Source: Mansonella perstans (lineage: Eukaryota; Nematoda; Chromadorea; Rhabditida; Onchocercidae). Taken from it: a DNA stretch of 64,000 bases. The DNA lies in assembly GCA_037074765.1 (NCBI GenBank), contig JBAMDO010000019.1, positions 1 through 64,000 on the forward strand, read 5' to 3'. Below, piece by piece: positions 12,242 to 25,300 of the stretch; the first letter of the stretch is position 1, and the number at the start of each line of letters is the position of its first letter. Made by a program: the position numbers and the translations under genes. The notes beneath the pieces are model-generated. The model was given only the letters and a program-made list of their open reading frames with translations, had not been told where the DNA came from and searched no databases.

Positions 12242-12500
12242 ATTTCACAGTTCTTCATTAAAAAACTTTTCTGTCACTGAATTAAATACTGTTTAAGATG
12301 CATTTAATAGTTCGTCAAAAAACTTCTATCAATGAGAAGTACTGTTTAAGATTCTATCAATGAATTGAATACTATTTAAGATCCATTTCATAGTTCTTCG
12401 TCAAAAAACTTTTGTATCAATGAATTAAGTATTGTTTAAGTTGCATTTCACAATTTTTCGTCAAAAAACTTTTGTATCAATGAATTAAGTACTATTTTAG
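12242..12500. repeat. Degenerate ~60-bp tandem repeat, about 4 copies
   Basis: Successive copies contain TTCGTCAAAAAACTTTTGTA, ATCAATGAATTAAGTA and TGTTTAAG-type blocks. The two rightmost copies are nearly identical and copies degrade leftward, with internal deletions. Confidence 0.8.
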
Positions 12501-13198
12501 ATTTCAAGAAAGGATGATGCATTGAAAAAAAAAAAAAAATAAGCAGGTGTTCATTCATGTAAATATAAAAATTATTGAGAGACAGTGCAACCAAAAACCA
12601 ATTACTGGAAAAGATCGGTGATGTTAGTTGGCAATGTTTGTTAATGACATTGTTGGATGGATGACTTGCTTTGCTTGTTGTGTTAACTAAACTAAAAAGT
12701 ACCACCTAGCTGATGACAATTGATTTTTCACCCTTTCGCAAAAAAATGGAACTTATTTTTCTTTTTCACCTTCATTTTATTTCCTCTCATAGATGTAGAA
12801 ATGAAATGAATAAAGCGCAATTTCAGGAAGAGGAATAACATTGTATAGGTCTATCTTTATGTGTGAAATTTGAAAAAAAAAAAAAAAAAAAAACGAGATA
12901 GTTGAAATAGGAAATTAAAGAAATTGAAGAAATGGTGAAAACTTGAAGAAAGGTGCATCAAAGGGAAAAGAATTGTTACATATATAGGTGAATTTTAAGA
13001 CAGGTAATAGGCCAACTCTTTAGGCATTGCATTCGAACAAAGCCTAACCTTTTCAGTATCTTTTTGAAAGAGACAAAGTGAACGTCCCTACTTTACAAAC
13101 TATAACTCTTCATGGTGACATTTTACCTCTCTACTTGTGTCGTCGTCGTCAATTCTTCTCTGCTAACATTATTAGCTCTTTATAATTAAGTCTCTCAG

Positions 13199-13238
13199 TA
13201 AAGCATATATATATATACACACACACACATACACACAT

Positions 13239-13271
<33 letters not shown>

Positions 13272-13320
13272 TATACACACACATACACACACATACACAT
13301 ACACACACACATACACACAG
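13199..13320. repeat. CA/TA microsatellite
   Basis: Interrupted (CA)n run with occasional TA steps, preceded by a short (TA)n. The minus strand reads as an open frame of alternating Cys/Val/Tyr/Met, which is a simple-repeat artefact. Confidence 0.95.
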
Positions 13321-14791
13321 TTTCAGATGTCTGCTTATACATCGACAGTCTAACTAATAGCCAATTCTGTTTTTTCATGTTTTCCTTTTTGCATCATCGA
13401 TAACCGTAGACATAAATCTTTAAATTGAAAATCATGTTCATTCATCAATGTTGGAGAAGGGAGAAAGGGGAGAGGAGAGAAGGAGTGGGCTCATCCTCCA
13501 CAATTACTCTTCATGTGCCACATTCGTTTCTTAAAATTTCATGAATTCATTAGCTACTTTTTTTCTTTTCCAAAAACTATTCAATTCTTTCTTTTATTTT
13601 TCATCTTTAAGCCTAAAAAGGCAGTTTTTGAATAATTTAATTCTCTTGGAAGCATTTACTGAAGCAGAGCCATCTATCATCCATTATTGAAGGATTCTTT
13701 ATCGATGTATTCAAAATCATCTAATCATTCATTATTATTGAAGAGTATTAAAAAGTTATTGAAGTATTGTAGGCCTTATAACTTCAATTAGTTTTAAAGT
13801 TATAATGCCTAATTGATAATGTCATATTCTCGTTCTTTCTCATTGATCTATTTTTAATAGTGAAATTAATTAAAAAATATTTTAAATCTTTATTCTATGT
13901 TTGAGATCAGGTATCGATCATTCTAAGAGATTCAAACAACAACAGCTTGTTATGATGCTAATAACTATTTGATTCTGTTTTACATAATAGTAAATTGTTT
14001 AAATAATAATATCTAGCAATTATTTTGAATAAAGATTACTTAGCGTTACTTACTGAGAATTAATTGTAACTTATGATATTCATCATTCCAGTGATTTATA
14101 CACTGATCTGCTAGAAGAAACGCTTAATTAATAGGGATTTAATGAAAAGCTATTATTTTTTTTTTTTTTACGACAGAGAATGAAGCACTTTTTCTTCCTG
14201 TTGTTTGTTTGTTATTTTTTACTTACTTGTAGATTTTAATTTTGTAAAATGCTCACTTCCACGGATATGATCTGTTAATACTAATCAATCCAGTTCACTA
14301 CTTAAATCATATAGATACTTTATTTTCCAGGTAGGGGGGGAGGATGATCCAATTAGTCAACGATTGGGCAATGACCTAATTCCCAAAAACAGATCCGAAC
14401 ATGCTTGAAAAACTGGAGCATTTTATTGGGATGCCTCAGTTTTTTTCTGGTCAGTTGCATTAAACTTTGTTATTAAGTTGTCATTTGCATCTGTTGTCTC
14501 GTTGAATCTTTTCATTTGCGTGGGAAGAACTGACTTTTTCAACTAAATGATTTATGTTGTTTCTTTAGGGATCATTCCTATCCTCAAATACTCCTTACAC
14601 TATAAATGCTTGAACATTTCTATTGCTTGAGTTAAAATTTATTTTGTTCAACGAAAAACGAAAGAGCCTTATGTTGTGTATGCATCTAAACAAAAAATGC
14701 AAGATAAAGAAAAAGATCAGTGAGATGAACGCATTCAAAGAGGGCAGGCACGTCAATGTCGTAGCATTATTATTATTATTAAGGTATGAAA

Positions 14792-14930
14792 TAGTGATCT
14801 GTTTTCATTCTAGTGATCTGTTTTCACTTATAATGATCTGTTTTCACTTATAGTGATTTGTTTTCATTCCAGTGATCTATTTTCACTTATAATGATCTGT
14901 TTTCATTCTAGTGATCTGTTTTCATTCGCT
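14792..14930. repeat. ~20-bp tandem repeat, about 7 copies
   Basis: Consecutive units of TGATCTGTTTTCACTTATAA and TGATCTGTTTTCATTCTAG types, alternating between a CACTTATA and a CATTCTAG ending. Confidence 0.9.
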
Positions 14931-16347
14931 TTGAATTTATTTATTCCGAGAAATGCGAGCAGTGGTATAGTAAAAATATTAACTGATATGATCTGCAACA
15001 ATTGTTTGCCCACTTAGTTCTTTTGCTGTTGTCACAGTAAACATATCATATACTCGAGAGAACTGTATGCCAGGTTAAAATTAATTTTCTGCAATTGTTT
15101 TAATTGTTGTGATCAAAAATTCAACTCAGACATTTCTCAATATTATCTGTCTTCAGTTTATTTCTGGGTTGCATGAATCATTTTTCTGAAAAGACGTATG
15201 TATATACAGACGTATGTATATTTATCTAATGATTGAGTAGATTCTTTGACTCCTCTTGGCTCTATTCCGTTTTTAGTTTATGTTATTATTAGTAGCTATT
15301 GCGTGTTAAGGGGCTTAGTTTTTTTGTTTTTTTTTTCCTCTTAGTTTTATTTGGCAGCAGCACACTAGATAGAAAGATAACGACAGGAAAAGGATCGCAT
15401 TATTTAATGATTCTGAAAATAACAACAATAAGAGCTACTAATCTGCTATCCATCAGCGATTTTCTGATTTGCAGTGCTAATTGGCCAACTTCTAATAAGC
15501 CGCCGAATAGAGTGATTTAATGGCTAACATTGGCTGACATCTAAGGATGATTATAATCTATGAGTCGAAATGTATGCGCTTGATAAATTTAGAAAAAATT
15601 TAGTAAAATTTTTTCCGAAATTTCATTATTGTTGAATATTATTGTTGCATGTGAAGATATGGATGTATTTCTTATATCCATCTACGTTCAGATATTTGCT
15701 TACTTCCTGGAAATTTTGATGATATCCAGTAATGCTTTTCTCGGATGCTTTTATATTTATGTGATATTTGGACTAATGCTGCTTCCCAAATTATGAATTT
15801 CTCATCTTTTCTTTTGTATAAATCAGAAAAACTATAAGGCTATAATTTCAGAAAGCTTTGTGACCAATTCCTGGTAAATAATGGTGATTCGAGAATTTTT
15901 CTAAATCTTTGAACGCAGTATCATTAGATAAGTTACCGATTGATTATTATATTTGATATATTAATTGATTTATAGTTTAATATTTTGGCAATTTCCATGC
16001 TTTATAGCTGGTCTCATTTGCTTTCATATGAATATATATACTTTTGTCATTATCAGTAATAATTATACTATTAGTGTTGACATGATGTCGTTTCCTAACT
16101 GATCATCATTACATTTAGTGTTAATTTCTTGATAAGAAAATATTGTATTTGTTTTGTGAATTTGAATTAATATTTTATTATGCACTTTTTTAATAATTGG
16201 CCAACGATTTTTTTGGACTAAATTCTTCGTTTAATCAAAAAAACTTTCCCAAGACATATGCATGCATCGTGAATTTTAAAATATTTTCATTATGTAATTT
16301 TTAGAGTCACTGGGTGATATGAGAGAGGCGTGAGGCCTTTCTCAAGA

Positions 16348-19300
16348 ATGGCCAAAGACGACCTATTCAGCTGGAGACCCAACATTCCTGATGCTCTTCT
16401 GAAGGGTTGTGAATTCCATAAATACGATGACGTAGGTTGAATTTGTATTTGAGTTTTTGTCTTTTCTAAAATTTTCTAAATTGATGAGAGTTTCATGCTT
16501 TTTGATTTTAATAAGTCAGAGAGTATGATGTATTTTTTTGATTTATTTTGTTACAAAATTAATGGCAAATTCGTGAAGCATCGTCGTGATTTATATATCA
16601 CTGTCTAGGTGTTTGATTAAAAGAAAAGTTACAGGAAAGCATTTGTCTAGAATGTAATACATTTCTTCGTGTTGATGAATATGGTTTTTTTTTGTACTGG
16701 ACATCAGAAGAAAAAAAAGACACGTCGGTGCTTGACCTTATCCTGGTTAATTATTCGTAATTTACATTGTTTAATTAAGTTTCATTTCAACTTAAAAATT
16801 CCACCAGTTGTTTTATCTATCGAAATATTTGTTTAGTAAAAATACTAATTTTTCTTTATTTTTGTTTGATTCCAAATTTTTCCTCTCTTGACATTATTTC
16901 ATCAAAGATTTGGGAGGCAAGACGTGGTACATTGCCGAAAGATGGACGGGTATTGTTTGAATTAGAGCAATATGGACCCCGTGAAACTATTGAAGATAGA
17001 ACACTTTGGCTTACATATGGTCCTGATCTAGTCAGTGTTAGTAGTTACTATCTGGTTGCGGAAGATATCGAAATTGCCAAGGTGAATAATTTTCTTTTAA
17101 TTTTATCCGATTTTCAAAATCTAATGAAAGTGATTCTTTAGGTTCTTTCTTCACATTTTTGTTGTTTTAAATACAACTATTTTTTTTTACAATTTTTTTT
17201 TTCTGGGAAGCAAGGGATTAGAAGTTATATGCAAGTGTTTCCAATTTTTTTGTTTTATTTTAGATGTGGCGAAATGGCTTAAATGAAATTTTAAGAACAA
17301 ATAAGATGCGACATATTTCTTATACAACAAGTCTGATGAAAAAGTTCGTCTCAGTCTTTTGGTTATTTAGATTTATGATTAAATTTTCGTCTTTAATTTA
17401 CAATTTTTCAAATTTCTCTCCAGTATTTTGTTTCTAAAATAGTTCACTTATAGCTGGCGATATTTATGTCTTTGTTTGAATGAACATCGCAAGATTCCCA
17501 TTAAAAATATTGTCAGAATTTTTTCCGGTGGTAAAACGAATCGAATAGTGCAAAAATGTCTCAGTGATCTCGGACTTTCAGGCAATAAAGTGTGTGTTTT
17601 CATGAGTCTTGAACGATTTGTTTCAAAGAGATACTTTTTCAAGAGTCATCATTCTTTATTTTCACTCTGTTATGTAGAAATATTTTGCCGGTTTTGCACG
17701 TGTTAGCTTTGCAATCTTTTATTTATACAATTTCGTTTTTAAGGAGTATGATGAACTTGATGTGGAATTATTTACATTCGACAAATATTTGCGATTATAT
17801 TATAAGATTTGTCCACGCAGTGATGTGCAGGAATTGTTCGTAAAATTGTGAGTAGCAGTCAAGTTAAAATTGGAGTAGTTGCTGAAACTTTTTTTTTCTG
17901 AAGGCTTATAAATAATTCAGTTTGAAATAACACATAATGATAATGTATTTATTGCTGTTTTTTTATTTAAACAATTTTATTAATAACATTATTGATAAAG
18001 TGAGCTCATTTTCCAAGCTAATTTGCATCATGATGCCAATGATGTTTTGCAGAAGCGGTCAGAAAGAATATCTTACCAAAGATCGTTTGATAAATTTCTT
18101 GAATGAAGAACAGAGGGATCCTCGGCTAAACGAAATATTGTTCCCCTTTTTTGATGACAAGCGAGTACTGAATTTGATATCAAAATTTGAAAGTGATGAA
18201 AATTATATAAATAATGGTATTTTTTGATTAAATTTGGATCAAAACTTTTTTCACAAAAATTCTATCATCAAATGGCATAGAAATCAAGTTTTGACATTCA
18301 ATTATCTGTAATTTTTTTTCCAGGGAAAATGTCTGGCGATGCTTTCTTACGGTTTTTGATGTCTAATGAAAACGCACCAGTATTTTTAGATCGAGTCGAG
18401 CTTTATCAGGATATGGATCAACCTCTGTGCCATTATTATATTAATAGGTACATGAAAATTTGATATTTTGAGACAGTTGTGAGATTAAATATATATATAT
18501 AAATACTTATATAGTGTTTTTTTATCATCATTCTTGCAAAAATATGGAAAGTACTGAACTGTTGATTGTTATGGATTATTGCTTGCTATTGTCACTGGGC
18601 TAAGTTTTCAAAATTCATTGAAAAATTTTAGTATCTTTTTTTCAGCTCACACAACACATATCTCACTGGAAGACAATATGGTGGAAAAAGTTCGACTGAA
18701 ATTTATCGTCAAGTTTTATTGTCGGGTTGTAGGTAATCATCATTTTTGAAATTCAAGGTTCGGAGCTGCATTTTAAAGCAGTAAATTGCTTTAGCTGTAT
18801 AAACAGGAGTATAAAATGTTAGAAGTATAAAATGTCTTTTTCATGTTTTGTGCTATTGTAGATGCATTGAACTAGATTGTTGGGATGGTACCGGGGAAAA
18901 TAAAGGTGAGCCGATTATCACCCACGGCAAAGCAATGTGTACAGATGTTTTTTTTAAGGTAGGTTGTTGCTTGTGCCATCTTACACTATAGTTTTATTAA
19001 AATCGTTTATAATTGATTGTGCTTAGATACTTATATCTTTTTTTAAAATTTGTCTCTATAGTTATTATCTTTAAATTTATTGACAGACAGAATATTCCGA
19101 ATCATTTCCTTTTTTCCTAATGATGTGTAGACATTTTTCTCAAGATATACCTTAAGCTTTCATTTAAAAAAATTTTAAATCAAAGAATTTTTGATGAAAA
19201 CAGTGTTCCTGAACATGATTTCTAAGAAAACTTTCCATTTTGTATATTTACAATTTCTTCAGGATGTGCTTTATCAAATTCGCGACACTGCTTTCGCTAG

Positions 19301-22300
19301 GTCCGACTTTCCGGTGATTTTGTCATTTGAAAATCATTGCTGTAAATCAAACCAACTCAAAATGGCGAGATACTGCATGGAAATACTTGGTGATATGTTG
19401 CTATCAAAGCCTTTGGATGATTACCCGCTTGAACCAGGAGTACAACTGCCATCACCCAATCGTTTGAAACATAAAATACTGATTAAAAATAAGCGATTGA
19501 AAGCGGATATTGAAAAACTGCAAATGGAGCAGTTTTTGCGCGAGGGTAAATTAGATGAAGAAGATGAGACTGTCGAAAATCCAGAGATCAATGTCGATGA
19601 AGAAATTTCAGCATTTTGTAAGCATAATTTTTGCTGATTAAGTGTCCTGAAATATAATATTTGAGAGGCCATTATAATTATCAAAATACTACATCTTTTC
19701 GACATTTTTTACCAGGTTATGTGTTAGATCACGATAAGAAAATGGATGGGGCGTTACTGCTTTAATTTGTTGAGTATTCTTGATAATATCAATGTCAAAT
19801 ACGCACAGCAAATAGTTCAGTACAAGATCAGTTCGAACTGTTTTTGGTAGTAAAAACTTAGAATTAAGTTGCCTTCTTTGAACCCATTAGATCTTGGCTC
19901 ATTCTTCATACTGATTAGGATCACAAAGGAATAAAAATAATTATATATTTCACGTGAGGAGATAATATTTTTGTAGCTAATAACCAGAAAGCACATCCGG
20001 AAATTGAAATTCGTGACGCACATTCAACTTCGACGTTCGCAAGTATAATTTTATTTCTTTTCAGGAAGTAAAAGAGATAATTTTTTTTTTCATGTATTGC
20101 AAATAAATATGTAGTTCAAAAAATTTCAAGAGTTTGGTATTTCAGCAGAAAAGGTAAGCTATTAAATTGTTAGCCCTTGTATTGATGATAATCGAGGTCA
20201 ACCATTCATTTTTGAGAAATCTTTCTAACGGCGATATCGAATGTCTTAAAAAAATTATTTCAGGTGACGCTGCACCATTAAAGGACTTGGATGAAGCGCA
20301 TCCTGAATTTAAGCAAACAAATTTCATATCAAAATTAAAACCTCTTGTTACCAAGAAATCTCAGGTATTCTTTAAATACACCATTTTCTGCCGATTTATT
20401 TGCTCGTCAAGTTTTAGATTTATTTTGTTTTAGATTGAAATGGTGGGATTTTGTTTATACATATTGATGAAATTGGTAAAAAGTTTTTGAGTAAGAAAAA
20501 TTAAGATTTTCAAAAAATTTTGTCTTAAAGAATTTTGAAATGACAGTTTAATGAATAAATTTGTAGTGAAAAGTAATTCTACTAGTTTTTGTTTTTGACT
20601 TGATAACATTTTACTTTTTGAAATGATCCGAGTTTTAAAAATTAGTCTGAAATGCTTTTTTTAGTGCTTTCAGAAACGCTTGCTTATTTCTATTTTGACA
20701 CAGCTATTCAACACCATTTCCCCATTCAATATAGTTGTGATTTAAATGTTTTAAACATGTGGGTTGAGTAACAGTTACTTTTTAGCAGGTTTCTTTGAAG
20801 TCTATTAAAACAAAGTTCACTTATTGCACTGCAAATTAAATCTAGGAGATGATATCGGACTTGCCATCTTCAGTTTTTTATTTCTCCTGTTAAATAATAT
20901 CTTTGATTAAATTTGAGATCACACATAATTCGTTATTTTTCTTTAGCGAGCAATTATTTTTGTTTCTTGTAAACACTGTTGATATAATTGCTGCATTTAT
21001 TCTATGTGTACAGTTTGGCAGTGATTCAACGCCATACATCGGTGGAAATGTGGCGCTACCTATATTTCCATCATCATCATTCCGCGACAAACGATCATTC
21101 CGCAGAACTTCACGCATGCCGGAAAGTGAAGGCAGTGGCGGGAGTTTGAGTGCCGCATTACTGGATCCACAGCCATTGCGTCACTTATCAACAAGGCAGA
21201 AAACTAAAAAGGCAATTTATATTAGGATTAACATAAGATCAAGTAAGGATAGGGCAATGTAGAATATTCGGTGTGCTCCGAAATTTGGAACAGATATACT
21301 TTACCAAGGTTCTATTGCAGTTCATGGAGTAGTTTGCATGGGTTTTGGTATGATTTTAACCAATAAGATCCTGCTTTCATGTTTTGTTTTTATCACTTTT
21401 TTACACTCTTTAGCTTAAATATTCCTTTACTGTCCATGTAAATGCAAATTTTTCGATGGCGAGCGCCGAGAACAAAAAATTCACTGGAGAACAAAAAAGC
21501 GATGGAGTTAATGACCATCAATTCTTAATATCTCCGTACGCGTAAAATTCTTTATCTGCAGCATTGTTTTCAGTGATTTTTGTCTAAACAGAAGCATGCA
21601 AATATTTGTGTAACGAATGAAACAGTTGCATTTCTGAACTACGTCAATTACACGGTAGCATTGCTTTCGTAAGCTAGAAGTAATTTACTTTGTCCTTTTT
21701 GATTGTATGTTCCATATTGAGTCTGATAGTTCGTGCTTAACAGTGCTACTACGGTTCAGAAAAATTTGACCTAGTTCAAATCTAGTTCAAATGTGCTTGA
21801 ATTCTATTGTGTGTCTTCACACGATGAAATGTAAAAGTTTCGTATGCAGCTGTATTTATTTAGCAAAAGATTTTTTTTTTTTTCGAACATACGAATAAGT
21901 CCTTTTGTATCCGACTGATATTCTTAACAAAAATCATACTTTTCGTGCTTTGATCACTTAGATCGTATATGCGCTAACCAGTATAATAATTTGCACGCAT
22001 GATTTAGACTATTAATCATAATAGGAAATATGGATATGAAAGATGCTTTATATGAATGATATTTCTAGTAATTTGGTCGCTAGGACGATTTTTTGTTATA
22101 ATGTTCAATTATTAGCTATTCAGTTATTAGCTATAGCACTTCATCTGTACTCTAGGGAAACATTCATCAAATGACTGATTGTTTCAGGTTCTTTCAGTTA
22201 ATAGTGCAAAAGAAAAGACTGAAATAAAAATTATGTAAATTCAATATTTTTAGTTCACTTTCAGTTTTTTTATTGTTTGTTTACTTGCTTTAAAGATAGT

Positions 22301-25300
22301 GAAAAAAATTTTATGAAAATAGAATTTTGAAAGAGCTTCGAAATTAGCTGTGCTATAGAAATCTAGATGTAATCCAGAGTTTTTTAAGGCAGTACTTTTA
22401 AATGCAGTACTTCATAATTTCAGGATGTTAATGAGTCGCAGTTGTCTGCTAATTAACAACCAGCTCATTTATGAGTATCCGCTTTCCTTTTTTTTGTAGT
22501 AACTATGCTGCTAGCTTCTCATCTCACCAAAGAGAAAAGAGTAATTTCATTAGTTGTGCTGGTAGAAATGACTCACTCTGCATGCATTTAACCAGGCATT
22601 TATTACCTTTGGGAAGGTAAAGGTTGTTACGAGTTTAATTTTAATGTAAAACATTTCATTTCACTCTTCCGTATAGACATTGCATTGTGACTCATAGCAA
22701 GCTAGATATTCTCGACAGTACAGTTACTGTTCTTAGTTTTTGTGTAACTTTAAAGATTCGCATAACTTCACACCTGTTACTCCACATTTTACATGGTTCA
22801 GATAAGATAATAACACTCTATTAGGGAACATTCCGAGATCTTCCTTTTTGTAGATTCTCGAAGGAATTTTGTAAATTTCGAATTTTAGTATAAGTTAACA
22901 AAATCTGCGATCCTTTTTTTCCATTTAAATGTTACTGCTTATTTCAGCAACAACTAACAAAAGAAGAGGAAGAACGTATTTTTGCGGAATATCATTATAC
23001 GGGTGCAACTACCAATATACATCCTTTGTTATCAAGCCTCGTCAATTATACTCATCCGGTGAAATTTTCTGGTTTCGATATTGCTGAAGGTATTTATTTA
23101 AAGTTTTATTTGAATACAAGTTTTTAATTTCGGCATTACTTTCGAATTTCATATTTTATTCCTAAATCTTTTAATGTAAGAAATAGATTAGGAAAGATGT
23201 TTCTAACTAAAGAAAATTAGAGTTCTTTGATTTTTTTTAATGTAACTGTAATGCGTTTTGAGCAAATAATCTGCATTTCCAAATGTCTTCATTCTCGGAA
23301 AGCACGGGTTTGGGATATTTGAAGCAGAGTGCTCCGGAATTCGTAAATTACAATAAGCGCCAATTGTGTAGAATATATCCAAAAGGCGCTCGCGTTGATT
23401 CTAGCAATTTCTTGCCCCAGGTGAACTTTCTCATTCTTAGTTTTATTTAAAATACTGCTTGACATTCCAAATCACTCTCCCTAATTAGGCTTCTCTCTTT
23501 AACGACAAAAACGATTTTTTAACATTTCAAAATTTTGAATAATTAATCTTTCATCAAACGCTGCTTCATCAGAAATATGTCCTGACGAAATTTCGCTTGG
23601 ATGAATTCACTCTAAGTCCAATTTGCAGATATTTTGGAATGCTGGTTGCCAGATGGTGGCATTGAATTTCCAAACTCCTGATATATCTATGCAACTCAAT
23701 CAAGGGAAATTCCAGTACAACGGTGGATGCGGGTACGATTTCTTTTCTGGAAGATTGTTATTTTACATACCGAAATCTTTTGGAGCAGTTTTTCTTGCAA
23801 CACTAAAATGGTTCCGAATTTGACTAATTCGACTATTTACATTTTAATTGGCCAGTTTAAAATGATTTATCATTTGCTTCCGTCTGAACTCTGTAAAGAA
23901 GTAGATACTCTGTTATCAGATCGTCTCTATTAATTTGTATGCAGCTGTCATACTGAATTTCTTAAAACTTTCAATTCAATAACGAAACTGCTGTTCTTAA
24001 TATTTCAGGTATCTTTTAAAGCCAGACTTCATGAGACGGCCTGACAGGTCATTTGATCCGTTTTCTGAATCTCCCGTTGATGGCGTAATTGCTGCACACT
24101 GCACCGTGAAGGTTATCAATCATTCCTATATTATCTACTTCTTAGAAAAACTATTTGCAGACAGCCATACAAGCACCATAATTGTTTAATAATCTAAGAA
24201 TTTCGAAAATTTTTTGTAAAATCTATCCTTTGCAAGAAGCACATTATGAGAAAAACATTAAAGAGGCTTAAATTGTTCTTTTTTCCAGATCATATCGGGT
24301 CATTTTTTATGTGATAGAAAAGTTGGGACCTATGTAGAGGCCGAAATGTATGGTCTTCCTACAGACACGATACGAAAAGAACATCGAACACGCACTGTAC
24401 CTGCTAATGGATTGAATCCTGTGTACAACAGTGATCCCTTTGTTTTCAGAAAAGTTATTTTTTAAGTTGAAACTAAAGAAAAGTTAAAGATAGTAACGGT
24501 ATTTCAGTTTGCGGCTGGAATCAAGTTTATAAAAAGAGATGGTCGAATTCATTTTGTTCTGCTTGTTCTTAGGTCGTTTTGCCGGAATTAGCGCTTTTAC
24601 GTCTCGCTGTTTATGACGAAAGTGGAAAGCAACTTGGACAGAGAATATTACCGTTAGATGGCTTACAAGCAGGTTACCGACATATAACGCTTCGTACAGA
24701 ATCGAACATGCCCATGGTACTGCCATGCCTTTTTGTTCGAATTGTCATCAAGACTTACGTTCCCGATGAACTCAGTGGTAAGTCTTTATAACTTCTTATA
24801 AGTATTCATATAGCAGCATGTGAAAAAGTAAAAATCAATTGCTATCAATTTCTCATCCAAATTTCATTGATGTGGAGTAATTTTTAGCCACCAAACATAT
24901 GGCGTTTTTTGAAATAATCCGTATATATTTACAGGCATAGTAGACGCATTGGCAGACCCACGTGCATATGTTTCTGCACAAGAAATGCGAAGAGAGGCCT
25001 TATATAATATGGGCGTTGAAGATTCGGACATAGTGGAAGTCACATCGAGTTCGTTGAAGATACCATTAAACAAAAATATTCAACGAATAAATGGAGGTTC
25101 ACCAGATCAGAACTACGAGTAGGTGCTAAGTCTTTACGCCGTGTGAAGAAAAATCAGCCTAATACGATATATATTCAGAAGAGCTGATAAATAAGCTGAA
25201 ATCAACACATAGTCGGCTTAAAATTTTAAATATGTTAATAGCAAGACTAGTCAGTAATATTTTGCTTTGCGACTTTGTTTCTTTCGCTTTTCATAGTATC

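Larger units (their letters stand above)
9857..16347. other. Long intergenic region between divergent genes; no gene recognised
   Basis: 6.5 kb separating the divergently transcribed adaptor and PLC-beta genes. It contains four tandem-repeat blocks (listed separately), several short poly(A)/(T) runs and a CA microsatellite. Open frames such as 12000-12200(+), 14623-14853(+) and 15299-15520(+) show no domain, no matching splice partners and low-complexity composition. A splice acceptor (tttttag) at about 16303, 45 bp before the PLC-beta ATG, suggests a 5' UTR intron or SL trans-splice site. Promoters for both genes presumably lie here. Undetected non-coding RNA genes are possible. Confidence 0.6.

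Noticed and set aside
13172..13378. Cys/Val-rich minus-strand frame
   Set aside because: Translation of the CA microsatellite.
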